Shown here one piece after another: positions 9,148 to 17,780 of a stretch of 64,000 bases of DNA. Source of the DNA: Dulcicalothrix desertica PCC 7102. Its GTDB lineage: Bacteria; Cyanobacteriota; Cyanobacteriia; Cyanobacteriales; Nostocaceae. How positions within the stretch are numbered: position 1 is the stretch's first letter; the number at the start of each line of letters is the position of its first letter. Under the pieces are notes generated by a model. That model made no database searches and was not told the origin of the DNA. It was given only the letters and a program-made list of their open reading frames with translations. The position numbers and the translations under genes are program-made. The stretch lies in contig NZ_RSCL01000023.1 of the NCBI RefSeq assembly GCF_003991905.1, positions 95,869 to 159,868 of the forward strand. Direction: 5' to 3'.

Positions 9148-9669
9148 ATGATGTTGATTAAAAAGCTAATTATTGGCATTGCTTCTTTAGGATTATTATT
9201 TGGTGGCGCCAGCAATAGAACAGTAGCCCAAATGCCCCATCAAACCCATAATTCTGCCACATCACAGACAAGTGAATTTCAACGTATTGAACAACCGCTA
9301 TGGGTAAAAGGAGTAGTTACAGCTTCAGGTTTAGGGTTAATAGGTTTAGAAGTATGGTGGTTTTTGTTTAGTAAACCGAAGTCACGAAACGCAGAAGCTC
9401 ATGATGGCATTCAAGAAGTTACAATTACAGTAGATGGAGGTTACGAGCCAAGTCGAGTGGTGGTTAATGCAGGCAAACCAGTACGTTTAAACTTCCTGCG
9501 TCGTGACAAAAGTAGCTGCTTAGAACAAGTTGTATTTCCCGACTTTCATATTGCTCAAGACTTAGGTTTAAATCAAGTTACACCAATTGAGTTTACACCT
9601 CAACAACCAGGTCAATACACCTTTGCCTGTGGAATGAATATGTTTCGCGGTATCGTGGAAGCAAAATAG
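9148..9669 (+). CDS. Membrane-anchored cupredoxin-like protein
   Basis: 173 residues: a signal-like hydrophobic start (LIIGIASLGLLFGG), a His/Met-containing linker (MPHQTHN), a membrane segment near 53-70, then a cupredoxin-like beta domain from about 88 to the end. Candidate copper ligands are Cys128 in SSCLEQ, the His in PDFHIA, Cys and Met in FACGMNMF. Proteins of this type are common beside CopA ATPases. It starts 9 bp after copA and is surely in the same operon. It may bind exported copper outside the membrane; the ligand assignment is inference. Confidence 0.85.
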   Translation: MMLIKKLIIGIASLGLLFGGASNRTVAQMPHQTHNSATSQTSEFQRIEQPLWVKGVVTASGLGLIGLEVWWFLFSKPKSRNAEAHDGIQEVTITVDGGYEPSRVVVNAGKPVRLNFLRRDKSSCLEQVVFPDFHIAQDLGLNQVTPIEFTPQQPGQYTFACGMNMFRGIVEAK

Positions 9670-9716
9670 CGCGAATAATAACGGATTTTCCGATGATTTG
9701 TCAAAAATTATACCAG

Positions 9717-9746
9717 TGTAGAGACGCGATTAATCGCGTCTCTACA
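9717..9746. repeat. TGTAGAGACGCG palindrome
   Basis: A 30-bp perfect palindrome between the cupredoxin and merR genes. It is identical over 29 bp to the copy inside cusA (13494-13523). It could act as a hairpin in the transcript. Confidence 0.85.
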
Positions 9747-9795
9747 GCACGGGTTTAAAATTAAGATTAGGAAATTATTGTAGAGGTGTGCGCGT

Positions 9796-10209
9796 ATGTT
9801 ATTGCAAGAAAATACAAAACAAATAGGCGCCGTTGCCAAAGAAAGTGGTGTACCAATCAAAACTATCCGTTACTACGAAGAATTAGGCTTGCTCAAAGCA
9901 TCGGGTAGAACTGAAGGCGGGTTTAGATTGTTCGACTCTGATGTTTTTTCTCGCTTACATTTTATCAAGCGCGCGCAGAGTCTTGGGTTAAGTTTATCAG
10001 AAATTAAAGATTTTTTGTCAGTTCATGACCAAGGTGATTTACCTTGCGACCATATCAAAGCTAGACTGCAAGATAAGGTGCTAATGATTAATAAACAAAT
10101 TCAAGAACTTATGATGTTTAAGCAAGAGTTAGAGAGTCTTCTTTCAGGATGGGAAGCGGTGACAGAAAATCCGGAACAAACAATTTGTCCAATTATTGAA
10201 AAAAATTAA
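9796..10209 (+). CDS. MerR-family metal-responsive regulator
   Basis: 137 residues with an N-terminal winged helix (IGAVAKESGVPIKTIRYYEELGLL), an RxxGGFRLF wing and a long dimerisation helix. Cys84 (LPCDH) and Cys131 (TICPIIE) sit where MerR and ZntR proteins bind metal; CueR proteins usually lack the first. Context suggests a copper-group metal, but the cysteine pattern leaves zinc, mercury or cobalt open. Likely targets are the two 19-bp-spacer promoters at 6462 and 17781. It is the last gene of the copA run and ends at a hairpin shared with the convergent lipoprotein gene. Confidence 0.92.
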   Translation: MLLQENTKQIGAVAKESGVPIKTIRYYEELGLLKASGRTEGGFRLFDSDVFSRLHFIKRAQSLGLSLSEIKDFLSVHDQGDLPCDHIKARLQDKVLMINKQIQELMMFKQELESLLSGWEAVTENPEQTICPIIEKN

Positions 10210-10222
10210 TTTAAGCACTCAT

Positions 10223-10253
10223 ATTCCCGACTTCGCGCGCATTTGTCGGGAAT
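10223..10253. terminator. Bidirectional hairpin terminator
   Basis: A 9-bp stem ATTCCCGAC / GTCGGGAAT with a 13-base loop, between convergent genes. There is no long T tract, so its strength is uncertain. Confidence 0.55.
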
Positions 10254-10266
10254 CTGGTTCGACTAT

Positions 10267-10752
10267 TTACTGATTAAAATTAAATCGACCGTTTACTTTA
10301 TCACCACTAATATCCGCATTAATTCTTACTTGATATTGACCAGCGGCGCCTTTATCTAACTTCACAGCATAATGTTTACCTTTAGCATCATAAGTCAGTG
10401 GAACAGTTTGAATTTTCCCATCCGGCGCCTGAATATCAGCCGTAACTTTTGCGTTTGAAACAGTTTCGTGTTTATCACCTTTTAGCACGTATAAATCTAA
10501 ATGAGTGGCACCATATTCTTTTTCAGGGACTAACTCTAAGTGATATTTTCCAGTCTCCACAACTTGACCGCCTTTGCTGCTTTGAGAATGGTCAGTATTT
10601 TTATTGCTACTTGCTACGGTTTCTGTCTTACCTGTAGTTTCTGTAGTACTACTATTTGTATTGCTGCTCTCTGAAGTTTGGTTGTTGCAGGCGCCTAAAA
10701 AAAATAATCCTGCACTAGCTATAACTACAAAGCTTAGTTTAAATGATTTCAT
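10267..10752 (-). CDS. Lipoprotein with FixH/YtkA-like beta domain
   Basis: 161 residues with a lipoprotein signal peptide (lipobox FLGAC, Cys22), a Ser/Thr/Asn-rich linker to about residue 65, and a C-terminal beta-sandwich-like region (YHLELVPEKE...NAKVTADIQAPDGK...QYQVRINADISG). This layout resembles small periplasmic proteins found beside RND metal pumps. It lies downstream of the cusA-type gene on the same strand, 83 bp away, and so may be co-transcribed. Function is unknown; a role as periplasmic metal-binding partner is inferred from position only. Confidence 0.75.
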   Translation of the reverse strand: MKSFKLSFVVIASAGLFFLGACNNQTSESSNTNSSTTETTGKTETVASSNKNTDHSQSSKGGQVVETGKYHLELVPEKEYGATHLDLYVLKGDKHETVSNAKVTADIQAPDGKIQTVPLTYDAKGKHYAVKLDKGAAGQYQVRINADISGDKVNGRFNFNQ

Positions 10753-10835
10753 TAATTTACTCCTATCAATTGTTAATTGTGTAAAAGGTACTGCAATATT
10801 TCGTTGTTATTTAGAGGTGCATTCCGGTGAGGTAG

Positions 10836-13800
10836 CTACATATGCATCAAAAACTGCTCCTCTTTAGGTTCGTCTGCTTTCTTTGGAAACAAATGTTTAC
10901 CAAAGGTTGCATATAAAGCAGGCAAGACCACTAAAGTTATGGCTGTCGAAGTAAACAACCCACCAAAAACAACTATAGAAAGTGGTTGTAAAAGTTCTTG
11001 TCCTGGGCCACCTTGTAGTACCATCGGCGCCAAACCCAAAGCGGAAGTCAAAGCTGTCATCAAAATCGCATTTAATCTTTCCATCGACCCTTTAACTATA
11101 ATATCTTTCAACGGCATTCCTTCAGCATATTTACTATTGTAATTATCTACCAGTAATAAACCGTTGCGAGTTGCTACCCCAAATAAAGAAACAAACCCAA
11201 CCAAAGAAGCAACAGAAATAACTCCTCCAGTTAAAGCTACTGCAATTACACCTCCTACCAAGCCAATTGGTAAGTTAATCATAATCATGATGGTAGAAGG
11301 GATAGATTGAACTGACATGTACATGAGTACAGTGATAGCAACAAACGCGATGATACTGAAAACAAGAATATTTTGTGTAGCACGTTCTTCTGCTTCAAAT
11401 TGCCCTGCGTATTGAATAAAATACCCTGCCGGAATTTGAACATTGCGTTTTACTTTAGCTTCGATATCATTGACTATTGAGCGTAAGTCTCGACCTTTAG
11501 CATTCGCTGAAACTACAATTAAACGAGAAACATTTTCACGATTGATTGTATTTGGTCCAGTACCGTCTTGAATTCTTGCAACATTTCCTAAAGGAATTTT
11601 TTGCCCATTCGGAGTGTCAATCAATAAAGTACGAATCGTTTCTAAATTTTGCCGCGCGTCTGGTTTCAACCACACTACTAGGTCAAACGATTGTTGATTT
11701 TCTAAAACTTGAGAAACAACTTGTCCGTTGAGTGCAGTTTCAATAATACTAGAAATATCTCCAACTGAAAATCCATAGCGACTTGCTGCGTCTCTATCAA
11801 ATTTGATTTGAATTTGCGGTACGGGAATTTGAGGTTCAAGCAATAAATCAACAACTCCATCAACAGTTTTCATTTGTGCTTCTACTTGTTCGCCAATTTT
11901 GCGAAGTTCTGCTAAGTCGGAACCAAAAATCTTTACCGCTATAGCACTGCGAACGCCAGATAAGACTTCATCCATCCGGTGAGAAATAAATCCGCCAACG
12001 TTAGGCGCCGCACCTGGTATTTTATTAAACTCTTGACGCAGTTTTTCTAAAGTTTTCGAGCGATTTTTCATTCCTTCTTGGCTTAGTTCAATATCCACAT
12101 GCGCCAAATTAACACCTGCTGCATCTGCATCTCCTGCCGCGCGTCCCGAACGTGTTTGAATAAACTTAAATCTACGGTCATTTTTTAACGCTTCTTCAAC
12201 TACATGACCAGCTTTTGTAGTTGCTTCTAAAGACACACCAGGATATAAACTTAAAGTATTTACCATTGTTTGCTCTTGAAACTCTGGCAAAAACGCTCTA
12301 CCAAAAGTAGGAATTATTGCAATCGAAGCCACAGTTAAAGCTAATGCAATACCAATAATTAATAATGAATTACGAAAAGAAAAATTTAGACAGTTACTAT
12401 AAATCCTCTTACATAATCTTGCTAACCAAGGTTCTCGCTTTGTTACCTTGATGTTGGGTAATAAAATTGCACATAATGCTGGGGAAACTAGAAGTGATTC
12501 TAAACTAGAAATTACTACCACCACTAAGTAAGAAATACCCATCGGTGTAAAAATTCGTCCTTCCACACCTGGTAAGGTGAAAATTGGTGAGAAAACAATA
12601 ATCCCGATAATCGTGGCGCCAATTAAAGATTCTCGTACTTCTTCAGAACCTTCAAAAATAATTTCTAACGGTGGTAATGGGTTAGAAGCAGTTTTATTTT
12701 CTCGTAATCGTCTATAAGTATTTTCACCATAAACAATTGCATCATCTATTGCTGTACCAATTGCTACTGCTAAACCACCTAAAGTCATAGTATTAAGCCC
12801 AATACCTAACCATGAAAGCGCTAATAGTCCAAACAGTAATGTTAAGAAAAAATCTAGTAAACATACTGTCAGAGTACGCCAATTCATGAGAAAAGGAATT
12901 AGAATTACTCCCGCAATAATGCTACCTTGAATCAAAGATGATCGGACATTTTGAACCGAAGACTCAATATAACTATCTTGACGAAATGTAGTAGTTATTT
13001 TGATATATGAGGGTAAACCAGCTTTAATTTCTTGCATTGCCGCTTCTACCGCACGCGATACAGTAGGAGTATCAGCAAGCGGCTGTTTGTTAACCATTAA
13101 AATAATTGCTGGTTTACCGTTGAAACTGCCATCACCGCGTTTAATGGCGCCTCCAATTTGCACAACAGCAACATCTTCTAGTCTAACAGGTACACCATTA
13201 CGAGAAGTGATAGTTGATTTTTGTAAATCTTCTATAGATTCAATTCGTCCAATACCACGAATTAATTTTTCTGAATCTGGTGTAATTAAATAACCACCCG
13301 GAGCATTAACATTAGCGGCTTTTGCAGCGTTAGTAACTTGCTCTAACGAAACATTAAAAGCTGCTAATTTTGCTGGGTCAACTAATACCTGATATTGCCG
13401 AGTATCTCCACCAAAAACTAATACCTGACTTACACCTGGAACAGCTAGCAAACGATTTGTAACTTGCCAATCAACAATTCGCCTAATTTCCATTGTAGAG
13501 ACGCGATTAATCGCGTCTCTACGAGTGCTGTGTATGGTAAAAGCGTATTGGACAACCAAACCAACTGGTGAAGTGGTGGGGGAAATTTGGGGTGTTTCTA
13601 CTCCTGGTGGTAGTTTGCTTGTAGTTTGTTGTAATCGTTCCGTAACTAGCTGACGTGCAGTATAAATTTCTGTACCCCAATTAAATATTACCCTGACCGC
13701 AGAAATTCCCGGCGCCGAGGATGAGCGAACTGCTGTGACTCCTGGTGTACCATTAATTGCGCTCTCAATTGGTAAAGTTACTAAAGACTCTACTTCTTCC

Positions 13801-13973
13801 GGCGCCAGTCCTGGTGCTTCGGTTTGAATTTCAACTTGTGGCGGTGCAAACGGTGGTAACACATCCAACGGCATCTGAGGAATGACGTAAAATGTCCACA
13901 GTGAAACTATAACTGTAGCTAAAACGACCAACCAGCGTCTGTCAATCACCCACCTGACAATGTTACTGAGCAT
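10836..13973 (-). CDS. CusA/CzcA-type RND metal efflux pump
   Basis: Proton-driven inner-membrane pump of the heavy-metal efflux family, 1045 residues. It has a short N-terminal helix, a large porter domain, a central helix bundle containing the GTAIDDAIVYGENTYRRL segment with the acidic proton-relay residues, a second porter domain, and a C-terminal bundle with SLFGVATRNGLLLVDNY. The adaptor is encoded upstream on the same strand (14553-16211). Residues about 151-160 (RRDAINRVST) are encoded by a 30-bp TGTAGAGAC palindrome inserted in frame. An ATGAAAT direct repeat lies 74 bp upstream. Substrate is probably copper, silver or a divalent metal; the sequence alone does not decide. Confidence 0.93.
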   Translation of the reverse strand: MLSNIVRWVIDRRWLVVLATVIVSLWTFYVIPQMPLDVLPPFAPPQVEIQTEAPGLAPEEVESLVTLPIESAINGTPGVTAVRSSSAPGISAVRVIFNWGTEIYTARQLVTERLQQTTSKLPPGVETPQISPTTSPVGLVVQYAFTIHSTRRDAINRVSTMEIRRIVDWQVTNRLLAVPGVSQVLVFGGDTRQYQVLVDPAKLAAFNVSLEQVTNAAKAANVNAPGGYLITPDSEKLIRGIGRIESIEDLQKSTITSRNGVPVRLEDVAVVQIGGAIKRGDGSFNGKPAIILMVNKQPLADTPTVSRAVEAAMQEIKAGLPSYIKITTTFRQDSYIESSVQNVRSSLIQGSIIAGVILIPFLMNWRTLTVCLLDFFLTLLFGLLALSWLGIGLNTMTLGGLAVAIGTAIDDAIVYGENTYRRLRENKTASNPLPPLEIIFEGSEEVRESLIGATIIGIIVFSPIFTLPGVEGRIFTPMGISYLVVVVISSLESLLVSPALCAILLPNIKVTKREPWLARLCKRIYSNCLNFSFRNSLLIIGIALALTVASIAIIPTFGRAFLPEFQEQTMVNTLSLYPGVSLEATTKAGHVVEEALKNDRRFKFIQTRSGRAAGDADAAGVNLAHVDIELSQEGMKNRSKTLEKLRQEFNKIPGAAPNVGGFISHRMDEVLSGVRSAIAVKIFGSDLAELRKIGEQVEAQMKTVDGVVDLLLEPQIPVPQIQIKFDRDAASRYGFSVGDISSIIETALNGQVVSQVLENQQSFDLVVWLKPDARQNLETIRTLLIDTPNGQKIPLGNVARIQDGTGPNTINRENVSRLIVVSANAKGRDLRSIVNDIEAKVKRNVQIPAGYFIQYAGQFEAEERATQNILVFSIIAFVAITVLMYMSVQSIPSTIMIMINLPIGLVGGVIAVALTGGVISVASLVGFVSLFGVATRNGLLLVDNYNSKYAEGMPLKDIIVKGSMERLNAILMTALTSALGLAPMVLQGGPGQELLQPLSIVVFGGLFTSTAITLVVLPALYATFGKHLFPKKADEPKEEQFLMHM
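13494..13523. repeat. TGTAGAGACGCG palindrome inserted in the RND pump gene
   Basis: Identical over 29 bp to the intergenic copy at 9717-9746. Being 30 bp long it adds ten codons without changing frame, within the first porter domain. Confidence 0.85.
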
Positions 13974-14046
13974 TTTAGATTTTTGTAATTTGCACTTGCC
14001 ACCAGAAAATAACAGGTGGCGCCTATCTATAGTTTTCCAGATGGTA

Positions 14047-14064
14047 ATGAAATTAGGATGAAAT
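14047..14064 (-). promoter_or_regulatory. Direct repeat ATGAAAT-N4-ATGAAAT upstream of cusA
   Basis: Heptamers at 14047-14053 and 14058-14064 with an 11-bp period. They lie 74-91 bp upstream of the RND pump start (minus strand). They also abut the ribosome binding site of the plus-strand gene at 14078, which makes the pump gene the likelier target. Confidence 0.65.
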
Positions 14065-14077
14065 TTTGAGAGGCTTT

Positions 14078-14353
14078 ATGACTATGGATAAACCAAGAGT
14101 TTTTGCTGATTTCCACAACGCCAATACTCAAGGACGCTTACGTCTCAATTGTACTGGAACGATTGAGGATTTAGCTCGCCAAAAAATTTGGCTGCGAGAT
14201 GCTCAAGAATTAACACTATACAGTGAAGATTTAGAAGTTGATGGAATTGTTAGGTACTCTACCGAAGAAAATGTTTGGGTCGCTGTAATTAATTGGGATG
14301 AGATTCGAGAGCAAGAAAATTACTTAATTCAAGAAAGCAAGCTCAATCGATAA
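14078..14353 (+). CDS. Small conserved-looking hypothetical protein
   Basis: 91 residues from the ATG at 14078, which follows GAGAGG; an ATG two codons later is also possible. The protein is acidic and soluble, with motifs FADFHNANTQGRLRLNC, LTLYSEDLEVDG and VAVINWDEIREQE. I do not recognise a named domain. It is divergent from the RND pump and its start lies against the direct-repeat operator, so it may be affected by the same regulator. Confidence 0.7.
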   Translation: MTMDKPRVFADFHNANTQGRLRLNCTGTIEDLARQKIWLRDAQELTLYSEDLEVDGIVRYSTEENVWVAVINWDEIREQENYLIQESKLNR

Positions 14354-14460
14354 TTTCGTTTTGTAAAGTTTGTTTCAAAAATCAATTTGTTTGATTCAAA
14401 GCTTTACTAACGAGTAGCTAATACCATTTCTATATGAAGATGCACTTTATTACTCTTACT

Positions 14461-14552
14461 CCCCCCTTATTAAGGGGGGCTGGGGGGGATTTAATTATTG
14501 GCAGCTTCATATTAAATTGGTATAAGTTGGGTTCCGCTGCGCTCCACCCAAC
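14461..14552. repeat. Two dispersed hairpin repeats
   Basis: CCCCCCTTATTAAGGGGGG (14461-14479) recurs twice at 49358-49413. GTTGGGT...ACCCAAC (14526-14552, centre CCGCTGCGCTCC) recurs in altered form at 50710-50740. They lie between the 14078 gene and cusB, which are convergent, and may end both transcripts. Confidence 0.75.
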
Positions 14553-16211
14553 CTACTGCTTGTGGTTATCTATGTAAACTTCGCTTTCAAGATTTAAAAT
14601 TTTTTCACTAGCACTGTGTATTGTAACTAATGAATCGCGCGTTCGACGACTCGACCAATAACTACCTGCAGCAAATGCGACGCCAACTACTCCTATTCCC
14701 CCAACTCCTAATAACCACAAGGGTATTGGTGAATTATTAGTTTTAACTTGAGTTTCTTTTGCGTGGGAATGTTCGTCTGTTGTACCACCGCGTAAAGATT
14801 GTGCATACAGTTGCGGCGCCCGTTGTATAACTATTACATCGCCATTGAACAAACCGCTTTTGATTTCTACCATGTCACCAGATGTTTGTCCTAAAGTCAC
14901 TTCGCTAGCTTGGTATGCGTTGCCATTTTGTATATAAACAAGTTTTTTACCGTTTGCATCAACTACTGCTGCTGTGGGGATAGCAGTAACAGGTGTGCTA
15001 GTTTTATCTGTGAGGACTTCGAGTTCGGCAAACATTCCTGGTTTAAGTTGTCCAGCAGCGTTTTCTATTTCGGCTTGCACTGGTAATACTTGCGTTTCTC
15101 CAGATACTAATGTTCCAACGCGCGATATTCTGCCAGAAAAGGTAGTGTTTGGTAAACTTGCAACTTTTACTTTTATTCTTTGACCGACTTTGACTTTACC
15201 TAAATCTTTCTCATAAATATTTGCCGTAGCAAACACTCTACTATCATTAATAATCGTCATTAATTTGCCACCTGCATCGTTAAAAGTTTGACCGAGAGTA
15301 ACTTCGCGGTCGGCAACTTTACCCGATATCGGCGCCGTAACTGTCACCAAACCCTTTGAATTAGGCGCATTGCCGATTTGTTGCAGTCTCGTTTGGTAAG
15401 TGCTATCACTGAGGCGTAAACGTTCTTGGGCTACTTGTAATGCTGATTGTGCCCGTTTGATTTGAGCTTCTGATTCAATCACATCTCGTCTACTTCTAGC
15501 TGTGGTTAATTTAGCGCGTGCTTCTGCTAATTGAGTTTGAGACTCTAAAGCGTTACGACGAGGTAAGGCGCCTGCATCCGCTAACTGTTTATCTTTACTA
15601 TATTTTTCAGTAGCAAATGAGACTTGGCTTTGTGCTTCAGCAATTTCAGCATTAGCTATTTGCACATAGCGTTGATAATTTTGTTGAGCTAATTTTAAAT
15701 CTGTTTGTGCTTGTTGTAATGAAGCCGTCGCGTCTGCACGTTTTTCTTGAGATTCTACGCGCAATGTCACTAAATCAGGACTTGTTAACACAGCAACGGG
15801 TTGCCCTTTTGTAACCGTGGCGCCGGGTTCCACTAGTAACTCAACCACTTTGGCGCCATTTGAAGGGGTAGTAACTTCTACTTTTTGGCTGGGTAATGTT
15901 TCAATTTGTCCGGTAGTTTTGATACCTACTGCTAATAGTTGACGTTTGACTGATTGGGTTTTAATACCTAGTCGGTTAGCTGTATCAGTGTCAACTTGTA
16001 CAGAACTGGGGGTTGCTGTATCACCACCGCTTTTAAATTCATTCCCATGTCCACCATGTGCCAAAACAACTGCTGGACTTGCTAGTAATAACAAGTTGAT
16101 GAGCGTGCCAGAAAGACGATAAATTGCTTTTTGTGTACGGTTAGAGAGTCCCATCGCGCGTTTGCAGTGTCCTTTGGTTATTAGGGGGGTGCTTAGTTGG
16201 GGAACTCGCAC
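14553..16211 (-). CDS. RND efflux periplasmic adaptor (CusB/HlyD family)
   Basis: Membrane-fusion protein linking the CusA-type pump to an outer-membrane channel. It is 552 residues from a GTG at 16211, or 533 from the ATG at 16154, which puts the signal peptide nearer the N-terminus; the start is undecided. After the signal comes a His-rich HGGHGNE stretch, a lipoyl/barrel-sandwich region, a long coiled-coil hairpin (about 155-270, alternating KLAQQNYQRY and QAEAR-like heptads), beta-barrel domains, and a C-terminal membrane segment (IPLWLLGVGGIGVVGVAF). It is separated from cusA by the 14078 gene. An ATGAAAT direct repeat lies 25 bp upstream of the GTG. Confidence 0.9.
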   Translation of the reverse strand: MRVPQLSTPLITKGHCKRAMGLSNRTQKAIYRLSGTLINLLLLASPAVVLAHGGHGNEFKSGGDTATPSSVQVDTDTANRLGIKTQSVKRQLLAVGIKTTGQIETLPSQKVEVTTPSNGAKVVELLVEPGATVTKGQPVAVLTSPDLVTLRVESQEKRADATASLQQAQTDLKLAQQNYQRYVQIANAEIAEAQSQVSFATEKYSKDKQLADAGALPRRNALESQTQLAEARAKLTTARSRRDVIESEAQIKRAQSALQVAQERLRLSDSTYQTRLQQIGNAPNSKGLVTVTAPISGKVADREVTLGQTFNDAGGKLMTIINDSRVFATANIYEKDLGKVKVGQRIKVKVASLPNTTFSGRISRVGTLVSGETQVLPVQAEIENAAGQLKPGMFAELEVLTDKTSTPVTAIPTAAVVDANGKKLVYIQNGNAYQASEVTLGQTSGDMVEIKSGLFNGDVIVIQRAPQLYAQSLRGGTTDEHSHAKETQVKTNNSPIPLWLLGVGGIGVVGVAFAAGSYWSSRRTRDSLVTIHSASEKILNLESEVYIDNHKQ

Positions 16212-16236
16212 CTACTCTACAGCTTTGCAGATAGAT

Positions 16237-16254
16237 ATGAAATCAAGATGAAAT
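16237..16254 (-). promoter_or_regulatory. Direct repeat ATGAAAT-N4-ATGAAAT upstream of cusB
   Basis: Exact heptamers at 16237-16243 and 16248-16254, with the same CAAG spacer as the rppA site at 6431. It lies just upstream of the adaptor gene. Confidence 0.65.
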
Positions 16255-16368
16255 TGCTCCCTACCTTGGATATGAGGTAAACAGAAAGATTCTTCGCTTT
16301 TATAGTATATAATTATTACAATCTTCAATATAAACAAACAAATCACTGTATACCCTACCCGCACGCAT

Positions 16369-16611
16369 ATGAGAAAGCAAGAAGTTATGGGAAGTGTTGA
16401 CGAAAATGGTTTGCTGTACCTGGATGAACCATTAGCAGTTACAAAGCATAGTCGTGTCAAAGTAATTGTGCAGTTTGTAGAAGATGAAATAGATTCTGAC
16501 CTGGAGTCAAAAGAATCTATATTAAATAGTCTTCGTACTTCATTGCAGCAAGCTAAAGTTGGAAAAACCAGACCGATTTCAAAACTTTGGGATGATATAG
16601 ATGCAGAGTAA
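16369..16611 (+). CDS. Probable antitoxin of a type II toxin-antitoxin pair
   Basis: 80 residues. The N-terminal half (GSVDENGLLYLDEPLAVTKHSRVKVIVQF) resembles the beta-strand DNA-binding portion of small antitoxins with a DENGxLxLDEPL pattern; the C-terminal half is a charged helix ending in PISKLWDDIDAE, suitable for toxin binding. Its end overlaps the toxin start by 11 bp, so translation is coupled. An internal ATG at 16387 could be the true start. Family assignment rests on layout. Confidence 0.7.
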   Translation: MRKQEVMGSVDENGLLYLDEPLAVTKHSRVKVIVQFVEDEIDSDLESKESILNSLRTSLQQAKVGKTRPISKLWDDIDAE

Positions 16612-16966
16612 GCAGCCCCCAGTTCAAGTTAAATTTACAGATGAGTTTAAGCGTCGTCTACGTATTTTATCTAAAAAGTATCGTAGTGTTCGTTCTGATA
16701 TTCAACCAACAATAGCACAATTAGAAATAGGAGACTTTGTTGGTAATCAAATTGCTGGAACAGGAAATACTGTTTTTAAAGTAAGAATTCGTAACAGTGA
16801 TATTCAAAAAGGGAAAAGTGGCGGTTATCGCCTTATCTATCAGCTTGAATCAAATACAATTGTTATACTTTTACTAATATATTCTAAGAGTGATCAAGAG
16901 GATGTTACAGCAGAGGAAATTAAATTAGCTATAAATGAATTTCAAAAAGAAGATGACAAAGAGTAG
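16601..16966 (+). CDS. Probable RelE/ParE-superfamily toxin
   Basis: 121 basic residues. The order VKFTDEFKRRLRILSKKYRSV, then KVRIRNSDIQKGKSGGYRLIYQL, then IVILLLIYSKSDQEDVTAEEI matches the RelE-like mRNA-cleaving fold, in which the central arginine of the GGYRLIY strand and the YSKSD strand form the active face. It overlaps the antitoxin gene. A hairpin follows its stop. The pair sits inside the metal-resistance island and may stabilise it. Confidence 0.82.
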   Translation: MQSKQPPVQVKFTDEFKRRLRILSKKYRSVRSDIQPTIAQLEIGDFVGNQIAGTGNTVFKVRIRNSDIQKGKSGGYRLIYQLESNTIVILLLIYSKSDQEDVTAEEIKLAINEFQKEDDKE

Positions 16967-16971
16967 AATTT

Positions 16972-16992
16972 ATCCCCCGAAGTTAGGGGGAT
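16972..16992. terminator. Hairpin between convergent genes
   Basis: A 7-bp stem ATCCCCC / GGGGGAT with a 7-base loop, between the toxin gene and the DUF305 gene. Confidence 0.55.
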
Positions 16993-17012
16993 TCTTGGTA
17001 AAGTGCTATAAC

Positions 17013-17735
17013 TTACTTTTTGTACCAAGCTTGGCGCCACTGTTTCATTTGATTAATTTCTGCTTGCTGTGAGGAAATTATATCTTGGGCAAGTTTTTTG
17101 ATTTGCGGACGCTTGGACTTACTCGCAGCATCTTGTGCCATCACTAGGGCGCCTTCGTGGTGAGGAATCATTGCATCGATAAAGCGTAAGTCAAACTCGT
17201 TATCTGCTGCGCCCAAGTCCATGTTCATCATCATCGCTTGCATTTGTTGAGATGACATATCAACAGTTTTCTTTTGTTGAGTATCGTAAGCTACAGGTTT
17301 ACTTCCAGCTTTAGGATACCAAGCTTGGCGCCACTGCTTTAGTTCGGCAATTTCTTTATTTTGAGCCTTAATAATATCGTTTGCCAGCTTTTTAATTTCT
17401 GGACGTTTGGATTTTTGCAGTACTTCTTTTGCCATTATTACGGCGCCTTCATGGTGCGGAATCATAGAGTCGATGAACCGTAAATTGTAATTTGCATCGG
17501 CTGGTCCTAAATCCATTGCCATACTATGATTCATTCCACCATGATGATGCATACCATCGTGATTCATGCCACCTTGAGCAGTCTGCTTGTCGGTAGCTTC
17601 TGTTGCAGTGGTATTATTTGATTGAACCTGATTTTGGGATGCAGTTGTAGAACAAGCAGTTAACAAACCCGCAGAGGTAGCAGCTATTGTAAGGCTAAAC
17701 GCTATCAAGCCAGTTTTCAATTGATTAATTCGCAT
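17013..17735 (-). CDS. DUF305 lipoprotein (CopM-like copper-binding protein)
   Basis: 241 residues from the ATG at 17735; longer frames would begin inside the promoter. It has a lipobox (LLTAC, Cys28), a His/Met-rich linker (MNHDGMHHHGGMNHSM) and two tandem DUF305 repeats, each with RFID(S/A)MIPHHEGA near its start and LKQWRQAWY or MKQWRQAWY at its end. CopM of Synechocystis, a periplasmic copper-binding protein encoded beside copRS, contains DUF305, so a similar role is likely. The two repeats are also alike in DNA, indicating duplication. A MerR-type promoter lies directly upstream. Confidence 0.9.
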   Translation of the reverse strand: MRINQLKTGLIAFSLTIAATSAGLLTACSTTASQNQVQSNNTTATEATDKQTAQGGMNHDGMHHHGGMNHSMAMDLGPADANYNLRFIDSMIPHHEGAVIMAKEVLQKSKRPEIKKLANDIIKAQNKEIAELKQWRQAWYPKAGSKPVAYDTQQKKTVDMSSQQMQAMMMNMDLGAADNEFDLRFIDAMIPHHEGALVMAQDAASKSKRPQIKKLAQDIISSQQAEINQMKQWRQAWYKK

Positions 17736-17780
17736 AAATGTTTGATTGAGTTTATCTAAAGTTTTGTATATGCCGATTAT

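Noticed and set aside
14461-14491. CCCCCCTTATTAAGGGGGG as an insertion-sequence end
   Set aside because: There is no coding part between any two copies and no target duplication; it behaves as a small hairpin repeat.
16212-16460. 82-residue minus-strand frame antisense to the antitoxin start
   Set aside because: It covers the cusB regulatory region and overlaps the antitoxin; composition looks non-coding.
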